This document shows, in pieces, positions 48,304-57,919 of a stretch of 64,000 nt of DNA. Location of the stretch: the NCBI GenBank assembly GCA_963734595.1, contig CAVTHV010000016.1:158412-222411 (forward strand), given 5' to 3'. The stretch is from CAKKQX01 sp963734595. GTDB lineage: Bacteria; Pseudomonadota; Gammaproteobacteria; Burkholderiales; SG8-41. Position 1 is the first letter of the stretch. The number at the start of each line of letters is the position of its first letter. Position numbers and translations under genes: made by a program. Under the pieces are notes generated by a model. It was not told the DNA's origin, ran no database searches, and saw only the letters and a list, made by a program, of their open reading frames with translations.

Positions 48304-49775
48304 TGGCGCACGAGATGATGGCGCCGCTCATGTTCGGCGCGCTGGTGGTGTTCCTGCTGTTCGGTTATCCCGTCGCTTTTTCCCTCGCCGCCAACGGCAT
48401 TTTTTTCGGGCTGGTCGGCATCGAAATGGGACTGCTCGGGCCGGAACTGCTGCAGGCGCTGCCCGAGCGCGTCTACGGCATCATGCGCAACGACACGCTG
48501 CTCGCGATCCCGTTCTTCACCTTCATGGGGCTGATCCTCGAGCGCAGCGGCATGGCCGAGGATCTGCTCGACACCATAGGGCAGCTGTTCGGCACGATAC
48601 GCGGCGGCCTCGCCTATGCGGTGGTGTTCGTCGGCGCGCTGCTCGCCGCCACCACCGGCGTGGTCGCGGCCTCGGTCATTTCGATGGGATTGATTTCGCT
48701 GCCGATCATGCTGCGCTACGGCTATTCGCCGCGCCTGGCATCGGGCGTGATCGCGGCCTCGGGCACGCTCGCCCAGATCATCCCGCCGAGCCTGGTGTTG
48801 ATCGTGCTGGCAGACCAGCTCGGCAAATCGGTCGGCGACATGTACCGGGGCGCGTTCGTTCCCGGCCTCACGCTCGCGGCGCTCTACATGGGCTACGTGC
48901 TGGTGGTCTCGTTCGCCAGGCCGGCCGCCGTGCCGGCGCTGCCGCCGCAGGCGCGCACGTTGCGGGGTGCGGCACTCGCCCGCCGCGTGGTGACGTCGCT
49001 GCTGCCGCCGCTCACGCTGATCTTCCTGGTGCTGGGCACGATTTTCATGGGCGTCGCCACGCCGACCGAGGGCGGCGCCATGGGCGCAACCGGCGCGCTC
49101 GTGCTGGCGCTGGCGCGGCGCCGGCTCGATTTCAATCTGCTCAGACAGGCCATGGACTCGACCGCCAGGCTCACCAGTTTCGTGATTTTCATTCTGGTCG
49201 GCTCCACCGTGTTCGGCCTCATTTTCCGCGCGGTCGACGGCGACCTGTGGGTGGAGAACCTGCTCGTGAATCTGCCGGGCGGCGCGATGGGGTTCCTGAT
49301 CGTCGTCAACCTCCTGGTGTTCGTGCTCGCCTTTTTTCTCGATTTTTTCGAGATCGCGTTCATCCTGATCCCGCTGCTCGCGCCGGTGGCCGCCAAGCTC
49401 GGCATCGACCTCGTCTGGTTCGGCGTGATGCTGGGCATCAACATGCAGACTTCGTTCATGCATCCGCCGTTCGGATTCGCGCTGTTCTACCTGAGGAGCG
49501 TGGCACCGCGCGAAGTGAAGACCTCGGACATCTACTGGGGAGCGATTCCCTTCGTCATCATCCAGCTTGCCATGGTGGCGCTGGTGATCGCCTTTCCGTC
49601 GTTCGTCACGGGCACGATCAGCGCAGAGACGCCCAAAGACACATCCAATGTCGAGATCCGGATTCCCGCCCCGGGGCAGGAAAAAGACAAACGCGGCGAA
49701 TCGAAAGGCGGCGCTTCATCCCCCGAGGACAAAACCGACGCCGCAATCGAACGCATGCTGCGCGAAGGAAAATGA
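48303..49775 (+). CDS. TRAP transporter large permease (DctM type)
   Basis: A 490-residue protein with about twelve membrane segments carrying the DctM core (GLILERSGMAEDLLD, ATTGVVAASVISMGLISLP, SPRLASGVIAASGTLAQIIPPS). It moves the substrate with sodium. The C-terminal tail of about 45 residues is hydrophilic and Lys/Glu-rich. The pattern NMQTSFMHPPFGFALFYLRS belongs to the keto-acid/chloroaromatic-type TRAP permeases. The binding protein is likely the DctP type at 51335. Confidence 0.93.
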   Translation: MAHEMMAPLMFGALVVFLLFGYPVAFSLAANGIFFGLVGIEMGLLGPELLQALPERVYGIMRNDTLLAIPFFTFMGLILERSGMAEDLLDTIGQLFGTIRGGLAYAVVFVGALLAATTGVVAASVISMGLISLPIMLRYGYSPRLASGVIAASGTLAQIIPPSLVLIVLADQLGKSVGDMYRGAFVPGLTLAALYMGYVLVVSFARPAAVPALPPQARTLRGAALARRVVTSLLPPLTLIFLVLGTIFMGVATPTEGGAMGATGALVLALARRRLDFNLLRQAMDSTARLTSFVIFILVGSTVFGLIFRAVDGDLWVENLLVNLPGGAMGFLIVVNLLVFVLAFFLDFFEIAFILIPLLAPVAAKLGIDLVWFGVMLGINMQTSFMHPPFGFALFYLRSVAPREVKTSDIYWGAIPFVIIQLAMVALVIAFPSFVTGTISAETPKDTSNVEIRIPAPGQEKDKRGESKGGASSPEDKTDAAIERMLREGK

Positions 49776-49817
49776 CCGCGCATTGTTCGACCCGGGCCGC
49801 GTGTCGCCCGGGGAACG

Positions 49818-50777
49818 TCAGAAATGCGTGCTCAGCCCCGCGACGGCCGACCAGTCCGCCGTCAACTGCACGCCGTTCACATACTGGTAGAGCGGTTTCT
49901 GGATGAAACCGTACACCTGAAAACTTTTTGTCACGGCATAGCTGATGCCGGGACTCAGAAACAGGAACTTGCCGCCGCTGTCCTCCGGCTCGGCCTGCAG
50001 CCCGCTGTCTCTTGCCCCGGTGCAGCGCATTCAGCTGGATCATGAGCCCGATTTTCTCCGTCGCCTCGTAGCGATAACCCACGTCGAACGACACGCGCTG
50101 CCCGGGCCGGTAATCCTCCCTGCTGTTCAGCGGTGATTGCAGCGAGGCCCTGCACAAACCAGGAGGAACCGGAATTCGGCAGCACCTGGTTGTAGTAAGC
50201 ACCCAGCAGCAGGTCCGTCGTGCCGGTGCCGGGCTGCAGGGTGCGCTCCGCCCGCTCGCCATCGGCGTTGCGCAGATCGCGGTCACCCGTCGGCAATTTA
50301 AGGCCGAAATTGAACCCATAAAAGCCCAACGACAGTTTCTCCTGGTTTTCGGACCGCAGTTGATAACGCCCGAGCACGCGCGCATCGCCCAGGCGCGTGA
50401 AGTCCCATTGCTCCGGCGCGCCGCTGTCGCTTTGAATGTGAGTGTGAAAGCGGTCGGAAACCGGCGCGGTGGCCGAGACGCCCCATTGCTCGTTGATGGT
50501 GTAATCGAGCGTGCCGAGATAATTTCTGTTGATGGTCTTCAGTTCATCGTGATCGCGGGGGACCTGTCCGACCACCACCTTGTCGCTGCCCGCCATGGGC
50601 TGGTCCTGGTTGATGTATTCATAGCGCAGATCAAGGCGCCATCCCGGTTCCGCCGCCAGGCCATGCAGGTTCCAGTTGGTATTGACCGCGCAGAATGCCG
50701 AACCGCATGACGCATGCAACGCGGCGCTCCACAAAGTGAAGGACAGCCGCCAGTATCGTGATGAATTTCAATTTCAT
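49818..50777 (-). CDS. Outer-membrane transporter-like beta-barrel, three frameshifts
   Basis: About 319 residues from ATG 50777. A signal peptide (MKLKFITILAAVL...LWSAALHA) is followed by many alternating strands (WRLDLRYEYINQDQP, YLGTLDYTINEQWGVSATAP, FGLKLPTGDRDLR, RVSFDVGYRYEATEKIGLM) and ends FIQKPLYQYVNGVQLTADWS. Frame changes are near 50738, 50150 and 50009, the last one an extra A after an AAG. It looks like a putative outer-membrane transporter of the metapathway type; the substrate is unknown. Confidence 0.65.
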
Positions 50778-50850
50778 GTTCTTTCCTGTTCCGGATCGAA
50801 AACACCTCACGGGGCAAAAAAATTCCCGGCCCCGCATGTAAGGCTGATAG

Positions 50851-50866
50851 CCGCGGTATACCGCGG
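50851..50866. promoter_or_regulatory. Perfect 16-base palindrome CCGCGGTATACCGCGG
   Basis: A self-complementary site 74 bases upstream of the outer-membrane-type gene and 15 bases after the DUF2946 stop. It could be an operator for a dimeric regulator of either gene. Confidence 0.5.
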
Positions 50867-50880
50867 ATTTGGCGGATGAA

Positions 50881-51264
50881 TCAGGAAAGAACAGGAGGAG
50901 CACGGGCGGCGCCCGGCAGAAACGACACCAGGTTCCGCAGGCTGACTGCATGCGAAACCGGTTTGATATGACCTAAGCCGTACTCCGGCGGGACGCCGAT
51001 CGATACGGCAGGCGGCGGCGCAATGCCACCGGCAGTGGCAGTGCAAAATGCGCAATGCGGAACCCGGTGTTGCGCATCGGGTGCGGCAGGCCCATCGCCC
51101 ACCGGCGCCATGAGCCTGGCGCCGCCGATGGTGCAGATCTCGTGGAGGATCTGCGGCGGCTGCCCCGGGCTGGCGGCAGCGGCCAGCGGCCATAACGCCT
51201 GAAACGATATGCCGGCCAGGGCCAGCCATACGGCAAACAATTTGCGGTAGCGACGGTTAAACAT
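50881..51264 (-). CDS. DUF2946 domain protein
   Basis: 127 residues with an N-terminal membrane or signal segment (LFAVWLALAGISFQALWPLA), a CTIGGAR region and HCAFCTA, the short His/Cys pattern of DUF2946 proteins. These often sit near copper- or metal-related receptor genes, but no function is proven. Two possible metal ligand pairs (Cys in ICT, HCAFC) are visible. It lies between the TRAP binding protein and the barrel gene. Confidence 0.75.
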   Translation of the reverse strand: MFNRRYRKLFAVWLALAGISFQALWPLAAAASPGQPPQILHEICTIGGARLMAPVGDGPAAPDAQHRVPHCAFCTATAGGIAPPPAVSIGVPPEYGLGHIKPVSHAVSLRNLVSFLPGAARAPPVLS

Positions 51265-51334
51265 GGCCGCGTTTTATCATCGATCCGGCCGCCCGATCAA
51301 CGCCGAAACTATTGCAGCGCCGACAATCGGCACG

Positions 51335-52435
51335 CTATTTCTTGCCGGGCCGGGCTGAGGCGGCGCTGTACATGAAGTTGTCGTAGCTGTTTTCCGCAAT
51401 GCGGAACCACAGGAACTCGTCGTCGCGGAACTTGCGCCACGGCTCGTAGATTTTCTTGAACTCCGGGTACTTGGCGCCGAGTTCGTCGTACAGCTCGTAC
51501 GCGACCTTGAGGCACGCTTCCATCACCGGGCGCGGGAATGCCCGCAACTGCGCGCCGGCGGCCACCAGCTTGCGCAGCGCTTCGGTGTTCTTCGCATCGT
51601 ATTTGGCGACCATGTGGATATTGGCCTCGGCACACGCGGTCTCGAGCGCCTCCTGGTAACTCTTCGGCAGCGACTGCCACTGCTTGATGTTCACATAGAC
51701 GGAAAGCTGCGCCGAGCCCTCCCACCAGCCGGGATAGTAGTAGTACTTCGCGACCTTGTTGAGGCCGAGCTTCTCGTCGTCGTACGGCCCGACCCATTCC
51801 GCCGCGTCTATCGTGCCGCGCTCGAGCGCCGGATAGATGTCGCCGCCGCCGATCTGCTGCGGCACCACGCCCAGGCGCGCCAGGATCTGGCCGGCCAGCC
51901 CGGGGATGCGCATCTTGAGCCCCTTCAGATCGGCCACCGATTTGATTTCCTTGCGATACCAGCCCGCCATCTGGGTGCCGGTGTTGCCGCACGGAAAATT
52001 GATGATGTTGTGGGCTTTGAACAGCTCGCGCGTCAGCTCCATGCCGCCGCCGTAATACATCCACGCGTTCTGCTGGCGGCAGTTCATGCCGAACGGCAGC
52101 GCCGTGTCGAAGGCAAACGCCGGATTCTTGCCGACGTAGTAATAGCTCGCCGTCTGCCCGCACTCGACCGTGCCGTTCTGCACCGCGTCGAGCACCTGCA
52201 GGGGGGGCACGATTTCCCCGCCGGCGAAGACGCGGATCTCGAACTTGCCATCCGTCAACCGCGACACGCGGCCGGCGATCTGCTCGGCGATGCCGAACAG
52301 GGCATCGAGGCTCTTCGGAAAACTCGACGCCATGCGCCAGCGGATCTGCGGCTGGGTTTGCGCGATCGCCGGCGCGGCGACGGTGCCCGCCGCAAGGCCG
52401 AGCCCGGTTTTTTTCAGGAAATCACGTCTTTTCAT
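51335..52435 (-). CDS. TRAP transporter substrate-binding protein (DctP/TakP type, Tat-exported)
   Basis: 366 residues with a twin-Arg signal (MKRRDFLKKTGLGLAAG) and a strong AGGAGGAG ribosome site. The binding domain has FPKSLDALFGIAEQIAGRVS, FAFDTALPFGMNCRQQNAW, LKGLKMRIPGLAGQI and IGGGDIYPALERGTIDAAEW (the ligand-carboxylate Arg region). Resembles TakP, which binds 2-oxo acids or aromatic carboxylates. It is on the opposite strand to the DctQ/DctM pair, with two genes between, but no other permease is nearby. Confidence 0.92.
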   Translation of the reverse strand: MKRRDFLKKTGLGLAAGTVAAPAIAQTQPQIRWRMASSFPKSLDALFGIAEQIAGRVSRLTDGKFEIRVFAGGEIVPPLQVLDAVQNGTVECGQTASYYYVGKNPAFAFDTALPFGMNCRQQNAWMYYGGGMELTRELFKAHNIINFPCGNTGTQMAGWYRKEIKSVADLKGLKMRIPGLAGQILARLGVVPQQIGGGDIYPALERGTIDAAEWVGPYDDEKLGLNKVAKYYYYPGWWEGSAQLSVYVNIKQWQSLPKSYQEALETACAEANIHMVAKYDAKNTEALRKLVAAGAQLRAFPRPVMEACLKVAYELYDELGAKYPEFKKIYEPWRKFRDDEFLWFRIAENSYDNFMYSAASARPGKK

Positions 52436-52489
52436 ATTCTCCTCCTAGCTCGAACGAATTGAATGACTGCGATGAACAACGAAGATCTA

Positions 52490-52628
52490 ATAGCCACAGA
52501 GATCACAGATGAAAAACCTTACCCTGCCAACAATACATGCCCGTGAACGTGGCTTTTCTCTGTAATCTCTGTGCACATCTGCGGCTGAAGCTTCAGGTTC
52601 TGATTTATCTGCGTTCATCGGTGGCTAC
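52490..52628. repeat. CACAGAGATCACAGATG / CATCTGTGATCTCTGTG inverted arrays
   Basis: The left arm (52490-52514) TAGCCACAGAGATCACAGAT... matches in reverse two right-hand arms (52555-52586 and 52602-52626), which include TTCTCTGTAATCTCTGTG and ATCTGCGTTCATCGGTGGCT. The gap sits between the TRAP binding protein and pmbA. Confidence 0.85.
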
Positions 52629-52636
52629 GTCAGATT

Positions 52637-53980
52637 CTAATCTCCCGCGATCGTCATGCGCCCGACCAGGATCGACCCGCACTGGCGCGAGCCGCGCCGG
52701 TTCACGTCGTTGCCGACGGCGACGATGTCGCGGAACATGTCCTTCAGGTTGCCGGCAATGGTGATCTCCTGCACCGGGTAGGCGATCACGCCGTTCTCCA
52801 CCCAGTAGCCGGCCGCGCCGCGCGAATAATCGCCGGTCACCGGGTTGACGCCCTGCCCCATGCAGTTCGGTCACCAGCAGGCCGCTGCCCATTTTCCCGA
52901 GCAGCGCGGCAAAATCGTCGCCGGTGTCCTGCAGAATCAGGTTGTGGTTGCCGCCGGCGTTGCCGGTGGACTTCAGACCCGAGCTTGCGCGCCGAGTAGC
53001 TGCCGAGAAAATAGCCCTGCACCACGCCGTCTTTCACGACGTCGCGGGCCTGCGTGGCCACGCCTTCGTCGTCGAACGGGCTGCTCGCCAGCGCTTTCCG
53101 GATGTGCGGCAGGTCGCTGATGTGCACGAACGGCGCGAACACCTGCTGGCCGATGCTGTCGAGCAGGAACGACGACTTGCGGTAGAGGCTGCCGCCGCTC
53201 ACCGCGGACACGAAATGCCCGAGCAGGCTCGGGGCGACCGGCGCCTCGAACAGCACCGGCACCTGGGTGGTCGCGATCTTTTGCGCGCCGAGGCGCTTCA
53301 ACGCGCGCTCGCCGGCGCGCCTGCCCACGGTTTCCGGCGCCGCCAGCTCCGCCGGATCGCGGCTGGTTTCGTACCAGTCGTCGCGCTGCATCGCATCGTT
53401 CTTGCCCGCGATCACCGAGCACCAGACGCTATGCCGCGATGTCGGATAGCCGGCCAGAAAACCCAGCGAGTTGCCGTAGATGAACTGCGATTGCTGGGTC
53501 GAGACGGTCGCGCCCTCGGAATTGGCGATGCGCGGATCGACCGCGAAGCCCGCCGCCTCGCAGGCCTTGCGCCAGCTCGATCGCGCGCTCGACCGGCACG
53601 TCCCACGGATGCCACAGGTCGAGGTCGGGAATGTCGCGCGCGAGCAGGTCGGCATCGGCCAGCCCGGCACAGTCGTCGGACGCCGTAAACCGCGCGATCG
53701 ACAGCGCGGCATCCACGGTGTCGCGCAGTGCCTGCGGCGAAAAGTCGGAGGTGCTGGCATGCCCCGTCTTCTTGCCGATGTAGACCGTGACGCCGATGCC
53801 CTTGTCGCGGTTGTATTCGATGGTTTCGACCTCGCCGCAGCGCACGGTCACGGTCTGGCCGAAGCCTTCGCTGACCTCGGTGTCGGCCGCGCTGGCGCCA
53901 TGCCGTTGCGCGTGATCGAGAATGTCCCGCGCCATCTGCCTGAGCGTATCGGCGCTGTATGAAAAATGCGTGTCTGCCAT
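52637..53980 (-). CDS. pmbA: TldE/PmbA metalloprotease subunit, three frameshifts
   Basis: Partner of TldD in the modified-peptide protease; the TldE chain lacks the HExxH motif. About 446 residues after joining three breaks near 53572 (an extra C before AAG), 52985 and 52865. Landmarks: VTVRCGEVETIEYNRDKGIG, LWHPWDVPVERAIELA, QSQFIYGNSLGF, VLFEAPVAPSLLGHFVSAVSG and MGQGVNPVTGDYSRGAAGYW. ATG 53980 is good. It is divergent from yjgA, the usual arrangement. Confidence 0.92.
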
Positions 53981-54068
53981 GATATGGTGGATTCCGCCGC
54001 CGGATGCGGCTCGAGGCTCGAAAAGAGCGTTATCATAACAGCTTCATTCGCAATCGATTAATCCATCC

Positions 54069-54575
54069 GTGACCGACGAAATCCAGCCAAGCAAGACGCA
54101 GCGCAAGAAGCAGATGGCCGAGCTGCAGGATCTCGGTGCCGAGCTGGTCGAGCTCTCCGAGCAGCAGCTCGCGCAGATCACGCTGCCCGAATCCCTGCAT
54201 GATGCGGTCACCGCCGCCCGGCAAACGACCAAATTCGAGGCCCGCCGCCGGCAGCTGCAGTACATCGGCAAACTGATGCGCACTATCGACCCCGGGCCGA
54301 TACGCGCTCAGCTCGACATCTGGCAAAACACTTCGCGCGAGCACACCGCGTGGCTGCACCTCGTCGAGCGCTGGCGCGAGCGCCTGCTTGCTGACGAAGC
54401 CGCGCTGCATCAGTTCGTCAGCGAATATCCGCATGCCGACATCCAGCAGCTGCGCACGCTGATCCGCAATGCGCTGCGCGAGCGCGAGTTGCACAAGCCG
54501 CCCAAGAGCTATCGCGCGCTGTTCCACTCCCTGCGCGAGCTGATGCGGAAAGAAGCGCGGCCGAGTGACCAGTGA
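54069..54575 (+). CDS. darP: Ribosome-associated protein DarP/YjgA
   Basis: 168 residues from GTG 54069. The family (DUF615) binds late 50S ribosomal particles and promotes assembly. PSKTQRKKQMAELQDLGAELV is followed by a helical body: LHDAVTAARQTTKFEARRRQL, IGKLMRT, and the ending SYRALFHSLREL with basic residues. It stands head to head with pmbA. Confidence 0.9.
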   Translation: MTDEIQPSKTQRKKQMAELQDLGAELVELSEQQLAQITLPESLHDAVTAARQTTKFEARRRQLQYIGKLMRTIDPGPIRAQLDIWQNTSREHTAWLHLVERWRERLLADEAALHQFVSEYPHADIQQLRTLIRNALRERELHKPPKSYRALFHSLRELMRKEARPSDQ

Positions 54576-54618
54576 GCGGCTGCGCAATGCTTCACTATTT
54601 GCCATTGACCAATTTACC

Positions 54619-55216
54619 ATGCAGCCTATGACTGAAGAACTTCTGATCGGCCTGGTCTCCATCAGCGACCGGGCCTCCAAAGGCGTTTACGAAGACCAGG
54701 GCATACCCGCGCTCCAGGAATGGTTCGGCAAAGCGCTGGCCACGCCGTGGCGCATGGAGACGCGCCTCATTCCAGACGAGCAGCCGGTGATCGAAGCGAC
54801 GCTCAGGGACCTGGTCGACACGGCAGGCTGCCACCTCGTGCTCACCACCGGCGGCACCGGTCCCGCGCCGCGCGACGTGACGCCCGAAGCCACGCTGGCG
54901 GTCGCCGACAAGGTGATGCCGGGCTTCGGCGAGCAGATGCGGCAGGTGAGCCTGAAGTTCGTGCCGACCGCGATCCTGTCGCGGCAGGTCGCGGTGATCC
55001 GCAAAAATGCGCTGATCATCAACCTGCCGGGACAGCCGAAGGCGATCAGGGAAACGCTCGAAGGCCTGAAGGACGAAAGCGGCAAGACCGATCGTCAACG
55101 GCATCTTCGCCGCGGTGCCCTACTGCATCGACCTGATCGGCGGGCCGTACATCGAGACGAACGAGGCGGTGGTCAAGGCGTTCCGCCCGAAGTCGGCGAT
55201 ACGGCCGAAAACCTGA
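54619..55216 (+). CDS. mog: Molybdopterin adenylyltransferase, one frameshift
   Basis: Activates molybdopterin with ATP before molybdenum insertion. It reads MQPMTEELLIGLVSISDRASKGVYEDQ with TTGGTGPAPRDVTPEAT and INLPGQPKAIRETL. An extra A after AAG near 55087 breaks the frame; the true end PIVNGIFAAVPYCIDLIGG...RPKSAIRPKT stops at 55214-55216, directly before a repeat. Start ATG 54619 or 54628. About 199 residues. Confidence 0.9.
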
Positions 55217-55217
55217 A

Positions 55218-55430
55218 TTTAGCCGCCAAGGCCGCCAAGAACGCCAAGAAGAGCAACAACAAAAATAAAACAAACTATCAAAAACGTCTACGGCACATGC
55301 TGCAATGGTGGCATGTGATAATTCGATTCTGTTTGATCGACCAAGTTTCGCTGTTGAACTTCTTGGCGTTCTTGGCGTCCTTGGCGGCTAATATCTGTTT
55401 TTGAATTTCTTGGCGATCTTGGCGGCTAAA
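55218..55430. repeat. CGCCAAGG / CCTTGGCG inverted arrays
   Basis: The left arm (55218-55254) TTAGCCGCCAAGGCCGCCAA... and right arms (55352-55390 and 55405-55430) with TTCTTGGCGTTCTTGGCGTC and CTTGGCGATCTTGGCGGCTA. This forms the gap between mog and the esterase gene; same family as 9618 and 45566. Confidence 0.9.
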
Positions 55431-55436
55431 TAATAA

Positions 55437-56127
55437 ATGGAAACAACTACTCGAAGCTATCGAAATAGAAACCGGCCGGAACCCGACCGCCAGCGTGATC
55501 TGGATGCACGGGCTCGGCGCCGACGGCAACGACTTCGCGCCGGCCGTGCAGGAATTCGACCTCGCCGACGCGCCGCCCATCCGCTTCATTTTCCCGCACG
55601 CGCCGATGCAGCCGGTGACCATCAACAACGGCTACGTGATGCGCGCCTGGTACGACGTGAGCTTCGGCGATCTCGAAGGCAAGTCGCGCCAGGCCGACGA
55701 GAAGGGCGTGCGCGCCTCGCAGGCCGCGATCGGCAAACTGATCGAACGCGAAGCCGCGCGAGGCATTCCATCTAAAAACATCGTATTGGCAGGATTCTCC
55801 CAGGGCGGCGCGATGGCGCTGCAGACCGCCTTGCGCTATCCGCAACGGCTCGCGGGCGTGATGGCGCTCTCGTGCTACCTGCCGCTCGCCGCGAGCTTCC
55901 CGCAGGAAGCGGCGCCCGCCAACGCGAAAATCCCGATTTTCATGGCGCACGGCACCTACGATCCGGTGGTGCCGTACGCGATGGGCTCGACCTCGCGCGA
56001 TCTGCTGATGCAAGCGGGCTACGACGTCGAATGGTACGACTATCCGATGCAGCACTCGGTGTGCCCGGACGAGATTCAGGATATCAGCATGTGGCTTAAC
56101 CGCGTGCTGGCTGTGCGGCAAAGCTGA
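55437..56127 (+). CDS. Carboxylesterase (YpfH/EstB type), frameshift near start
   Basis: About 229 residues. Reads MEQLLEAIEIETGRNPTASV only if one extra A near 55444 is ignored, then VIWMHGLGADGNDF (oxyanion hole), the nucleophile GFSQGGAMA, Asp in GTYDPVVP and His in MQHSVC. This is the alpha/beta-hydrolase branch of carboxylesterases and acyl-protein thioesterases. The start lies just behind a repeat; there is no clear ribosome site. Confidence 0.88.
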
Positions 56128-56210
56128 ATAACGGGTGTTGCAGGGAAGTAGTGTTCAGGTGTCCAGCAGCGCGCCCTCATTCACGGGGAGTTATTTTAAC
56201 CCGCTGTTTT

Positions 56211-56271
56211 TATTATATTTTTCCTTCGTGTCCTTCGTTTTTTCTTCGCGTCCTTCGCGTTCAAGCTTTTG
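56211..56271. repeat. CCTTCGTGTCCTTCG tandem units
   Basis: TTTCCTTCGTGTCCTTCGTT then TTCGCGTCCTTCGCGTTC. The complement (GAAGGACACGAGG) occurs at 9664-9690 in another gap. The units lie directly at the 3' end of a minus-strand gene. Confidence 0.7.
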
Positions 56272-56282
56272 ACTTATGGACC

Positions 56283-57824
56283 TCACTCCGCCCGCTGCAT
56301 CACCTTGAACTTCGCCCAGTCGAAGTCTTCCCCGCCCTCGACCATTCTCGACGGGATCAGCAGGTAGGTCTTGCCGTTGACCGTCATGTCCAGGCTGTCC
56401 TGCGGGTTGAATGCCCCCTCGCGCATCACCACCCCGATCTCCCCCGTCCGGTCGGGCGAGGTCGACAGCAGAATCGCCGCTTCGGGCTCGCGCTTCGCGT
56501 TGACAGCCGGGAACGCCAGCCGGATCGGAAGCGCAGTCTTCGACAGCAGCTGGATGCCGACGCGGCGCTGCTGGTACTGATCGCTCGAGACGCGGCGTAT
56601 CAGTCCTATCCCCCAGTAAAGCGAGGTTTCGGTTTGCACGCCGATCAGCCCGCCGACCTTGATCCAGTCGCTTTTCTCCGCCGGGATGATGGCGCCGTAG
56701 CCGCCGTCGCTCACGTTCTCGACGATCCAGCTTTCCGCAGACTGGTCCTGGCTGAAATCCAGGTCGTTGCTGTGGGCGGGATCGAGTATCGCCAGAATTT
56801 CCGAAAAACCCGGCACGACGGTGATGCGCGTTGCGATCTTGCGGCGCTCCGAATCCCGCGCCGGCGGATTGTCCGACCAGTACTGCACGAGGTGCTTCAG
56901 GACGCCGACCACGACGTCCTTCCCGTACGTGCCGCCGAGATGGACGTCCGCGGGAATATAGCCGGTCCCGGCCACCGTCAGCAGCAGCTGCTTGATCTGC
57001 ACCAGGCCGGCACCGGCGCCGAAATAGCGCCGCGTGTCCGCGGTTGCGGTGCCCTTGATCAGGCGCGCGGGCGGCTTGGCTTCGGCCAGATCGAAATAAT
57101 AACTGCACGCGGGCGCCGGGGTTTTTTCGATCTGGAACAGATCGGAAAAATGGGCGACCGCGCGCTCGGCGATTTCCTGGCTGAGCGGCGTCAGGCCGTC
57201 GGTCGACGACGCCGACAGCATCATCGCTTTCAGAAATTCCCGCCGGGCCGAACTTTGTCCGTGGGCGCCGGGATAGACCGCGATCAGGCTGTCGGCAAAT
57301 CCGCCCGCCTCCGCGAGCTGATAGAGGCGCGCAATCTCGGACCAGATGCGCGGCTCGACCAGGCCGTAACGCAGCAGCGTCCATTTCAACTGCAGCGTCA
57401 GCGCGCGCAGACCGCGCGCCACGATGACGGGGAGGCTTCTGCGGATCGAGGTCGCGCTGCTCGTGCCGCTGTCTCTTTCGTACTGCTCGATGCACTTGAG
57501 ATAGCCGTCGCCGAGGTTTTTCCAGAAGCCGAACACGCCTTTCCACAGCTTGTTCTCGCGGAACTTCTGCTGGCGCTCCACCGCGAGATAATCCTGGGAC
57601 AGCTTGCGCTGGTGATTTTTCGCCGCGGCGTCCAGCAGGTCGACGTTTTCGAAACGCTGTTCGAGCCTGAAGCCCTCGGTATGGTTCAGCGAATCGAGCC
57701 AGTAGACGATTTCATCGAGCGCCTTGGCAGAATCGTTCGCGGGCAGATCGGCGACGATTTCGCGCGCCTTCCTGATGTCGCCCATCGGGTGATCGACCTT
57801 GCCACCCGCTATCCACTTCAGCAT
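56283..57824 (-). CDS. Uncharacterised 513-residue protein
   Basis: I do not recognise the family. The protein is soluble, starts MLKWIAGGKVDHPMGDIRKA and is mainly helical through about residue 280, with the charged KLSQDYLAVERQQKFRENKL and KWTLLRYGLVEPRIW. The last 170 residues are strand-rich (NVSDGGYGAIIPAEKSDWI, GLIGVQTETSLYWGIGLIRR, RVGIQLLSKTALPIRL), resembling a PilZ-like beta barrel, though the typical RxxxR motif is only weak. A c-di-GMP-linked role is possible, not shown. A leader hairpin is upstream. Confidence 0.6.
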   Translation of the reverse strand: MLKWIAGGKVDHPMGDIRKAREIVADLPANDSAKALDEIVYWLDSLNHTEGFRLEQRFENVDLLDAAAKNHQRKLSQDYLAVERQQKFRENKLWKGVFGFWKNLGDGYLKCIEQYERDSGTSSATSIRRSLPVIVARGLRALTLQLKWTLLRYGLVEPRIWSEIARLYQLAEAGGFADSLIAVYPGAHGQSSARREFLKAMMLSASSTDGLTPLSQEIAERAVAHFSDLFQIEKTPAPACSYYFDLAEAKPPARLIKGTATADTRRYFGAGAGLVQIKQLLLTVAGTGYIPADVHLGGTYGKDVVVGVLKHLVQYWSDNPPARDSERRKIATRITVVPGFSEILAILDPAHSNDLDFSQDQSAESWIVENVSDGGYGAIIPAEKSDWIKVGGLIGVQTETSLYWGIGLIRRVSSDQYQQRRVGIQLLSKTALPIRLAFPAVNAKREPEAAILLSTSPDRTGEIGVVMREGAFNPQDSLDMTVNGKTYLLIPSRMVEGGEDFDWAKFKVMQRAE

Positions 57825-57840
57825 GTGATTTTTCCCGGTC

Positions 57841-57887
57841 GGCGCCGCAGTGAGCGCGGCGCCTCTTTTTCGTATCGGGCGATTGTA
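57841..57887 (-). promoter_or_regulatory. Putative -10 and leader hairpin of the 513-residue protein gene
   Basis: TACAAT on the minus strand (57882-57887) and an 8-bp stem GGCGCCGC/GCGGCGCC (57841-57848 with 57856-57863) between it and the start. On the plus strand the stem is followed by TCTTTTT, so it could also end plus-strand transcripts. Confidence 0.4.
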
Positions 57888-57919
57888 GAATGAAGCCGGC
57901 AGGCTCGCCAGTGGAGAAA

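Noticed and set aside
49776..49817. Terminator between dctM and the barrel gene
   Set aside because: A CCCGGG/CCCGGG stem exists but no T run follows on either strand.
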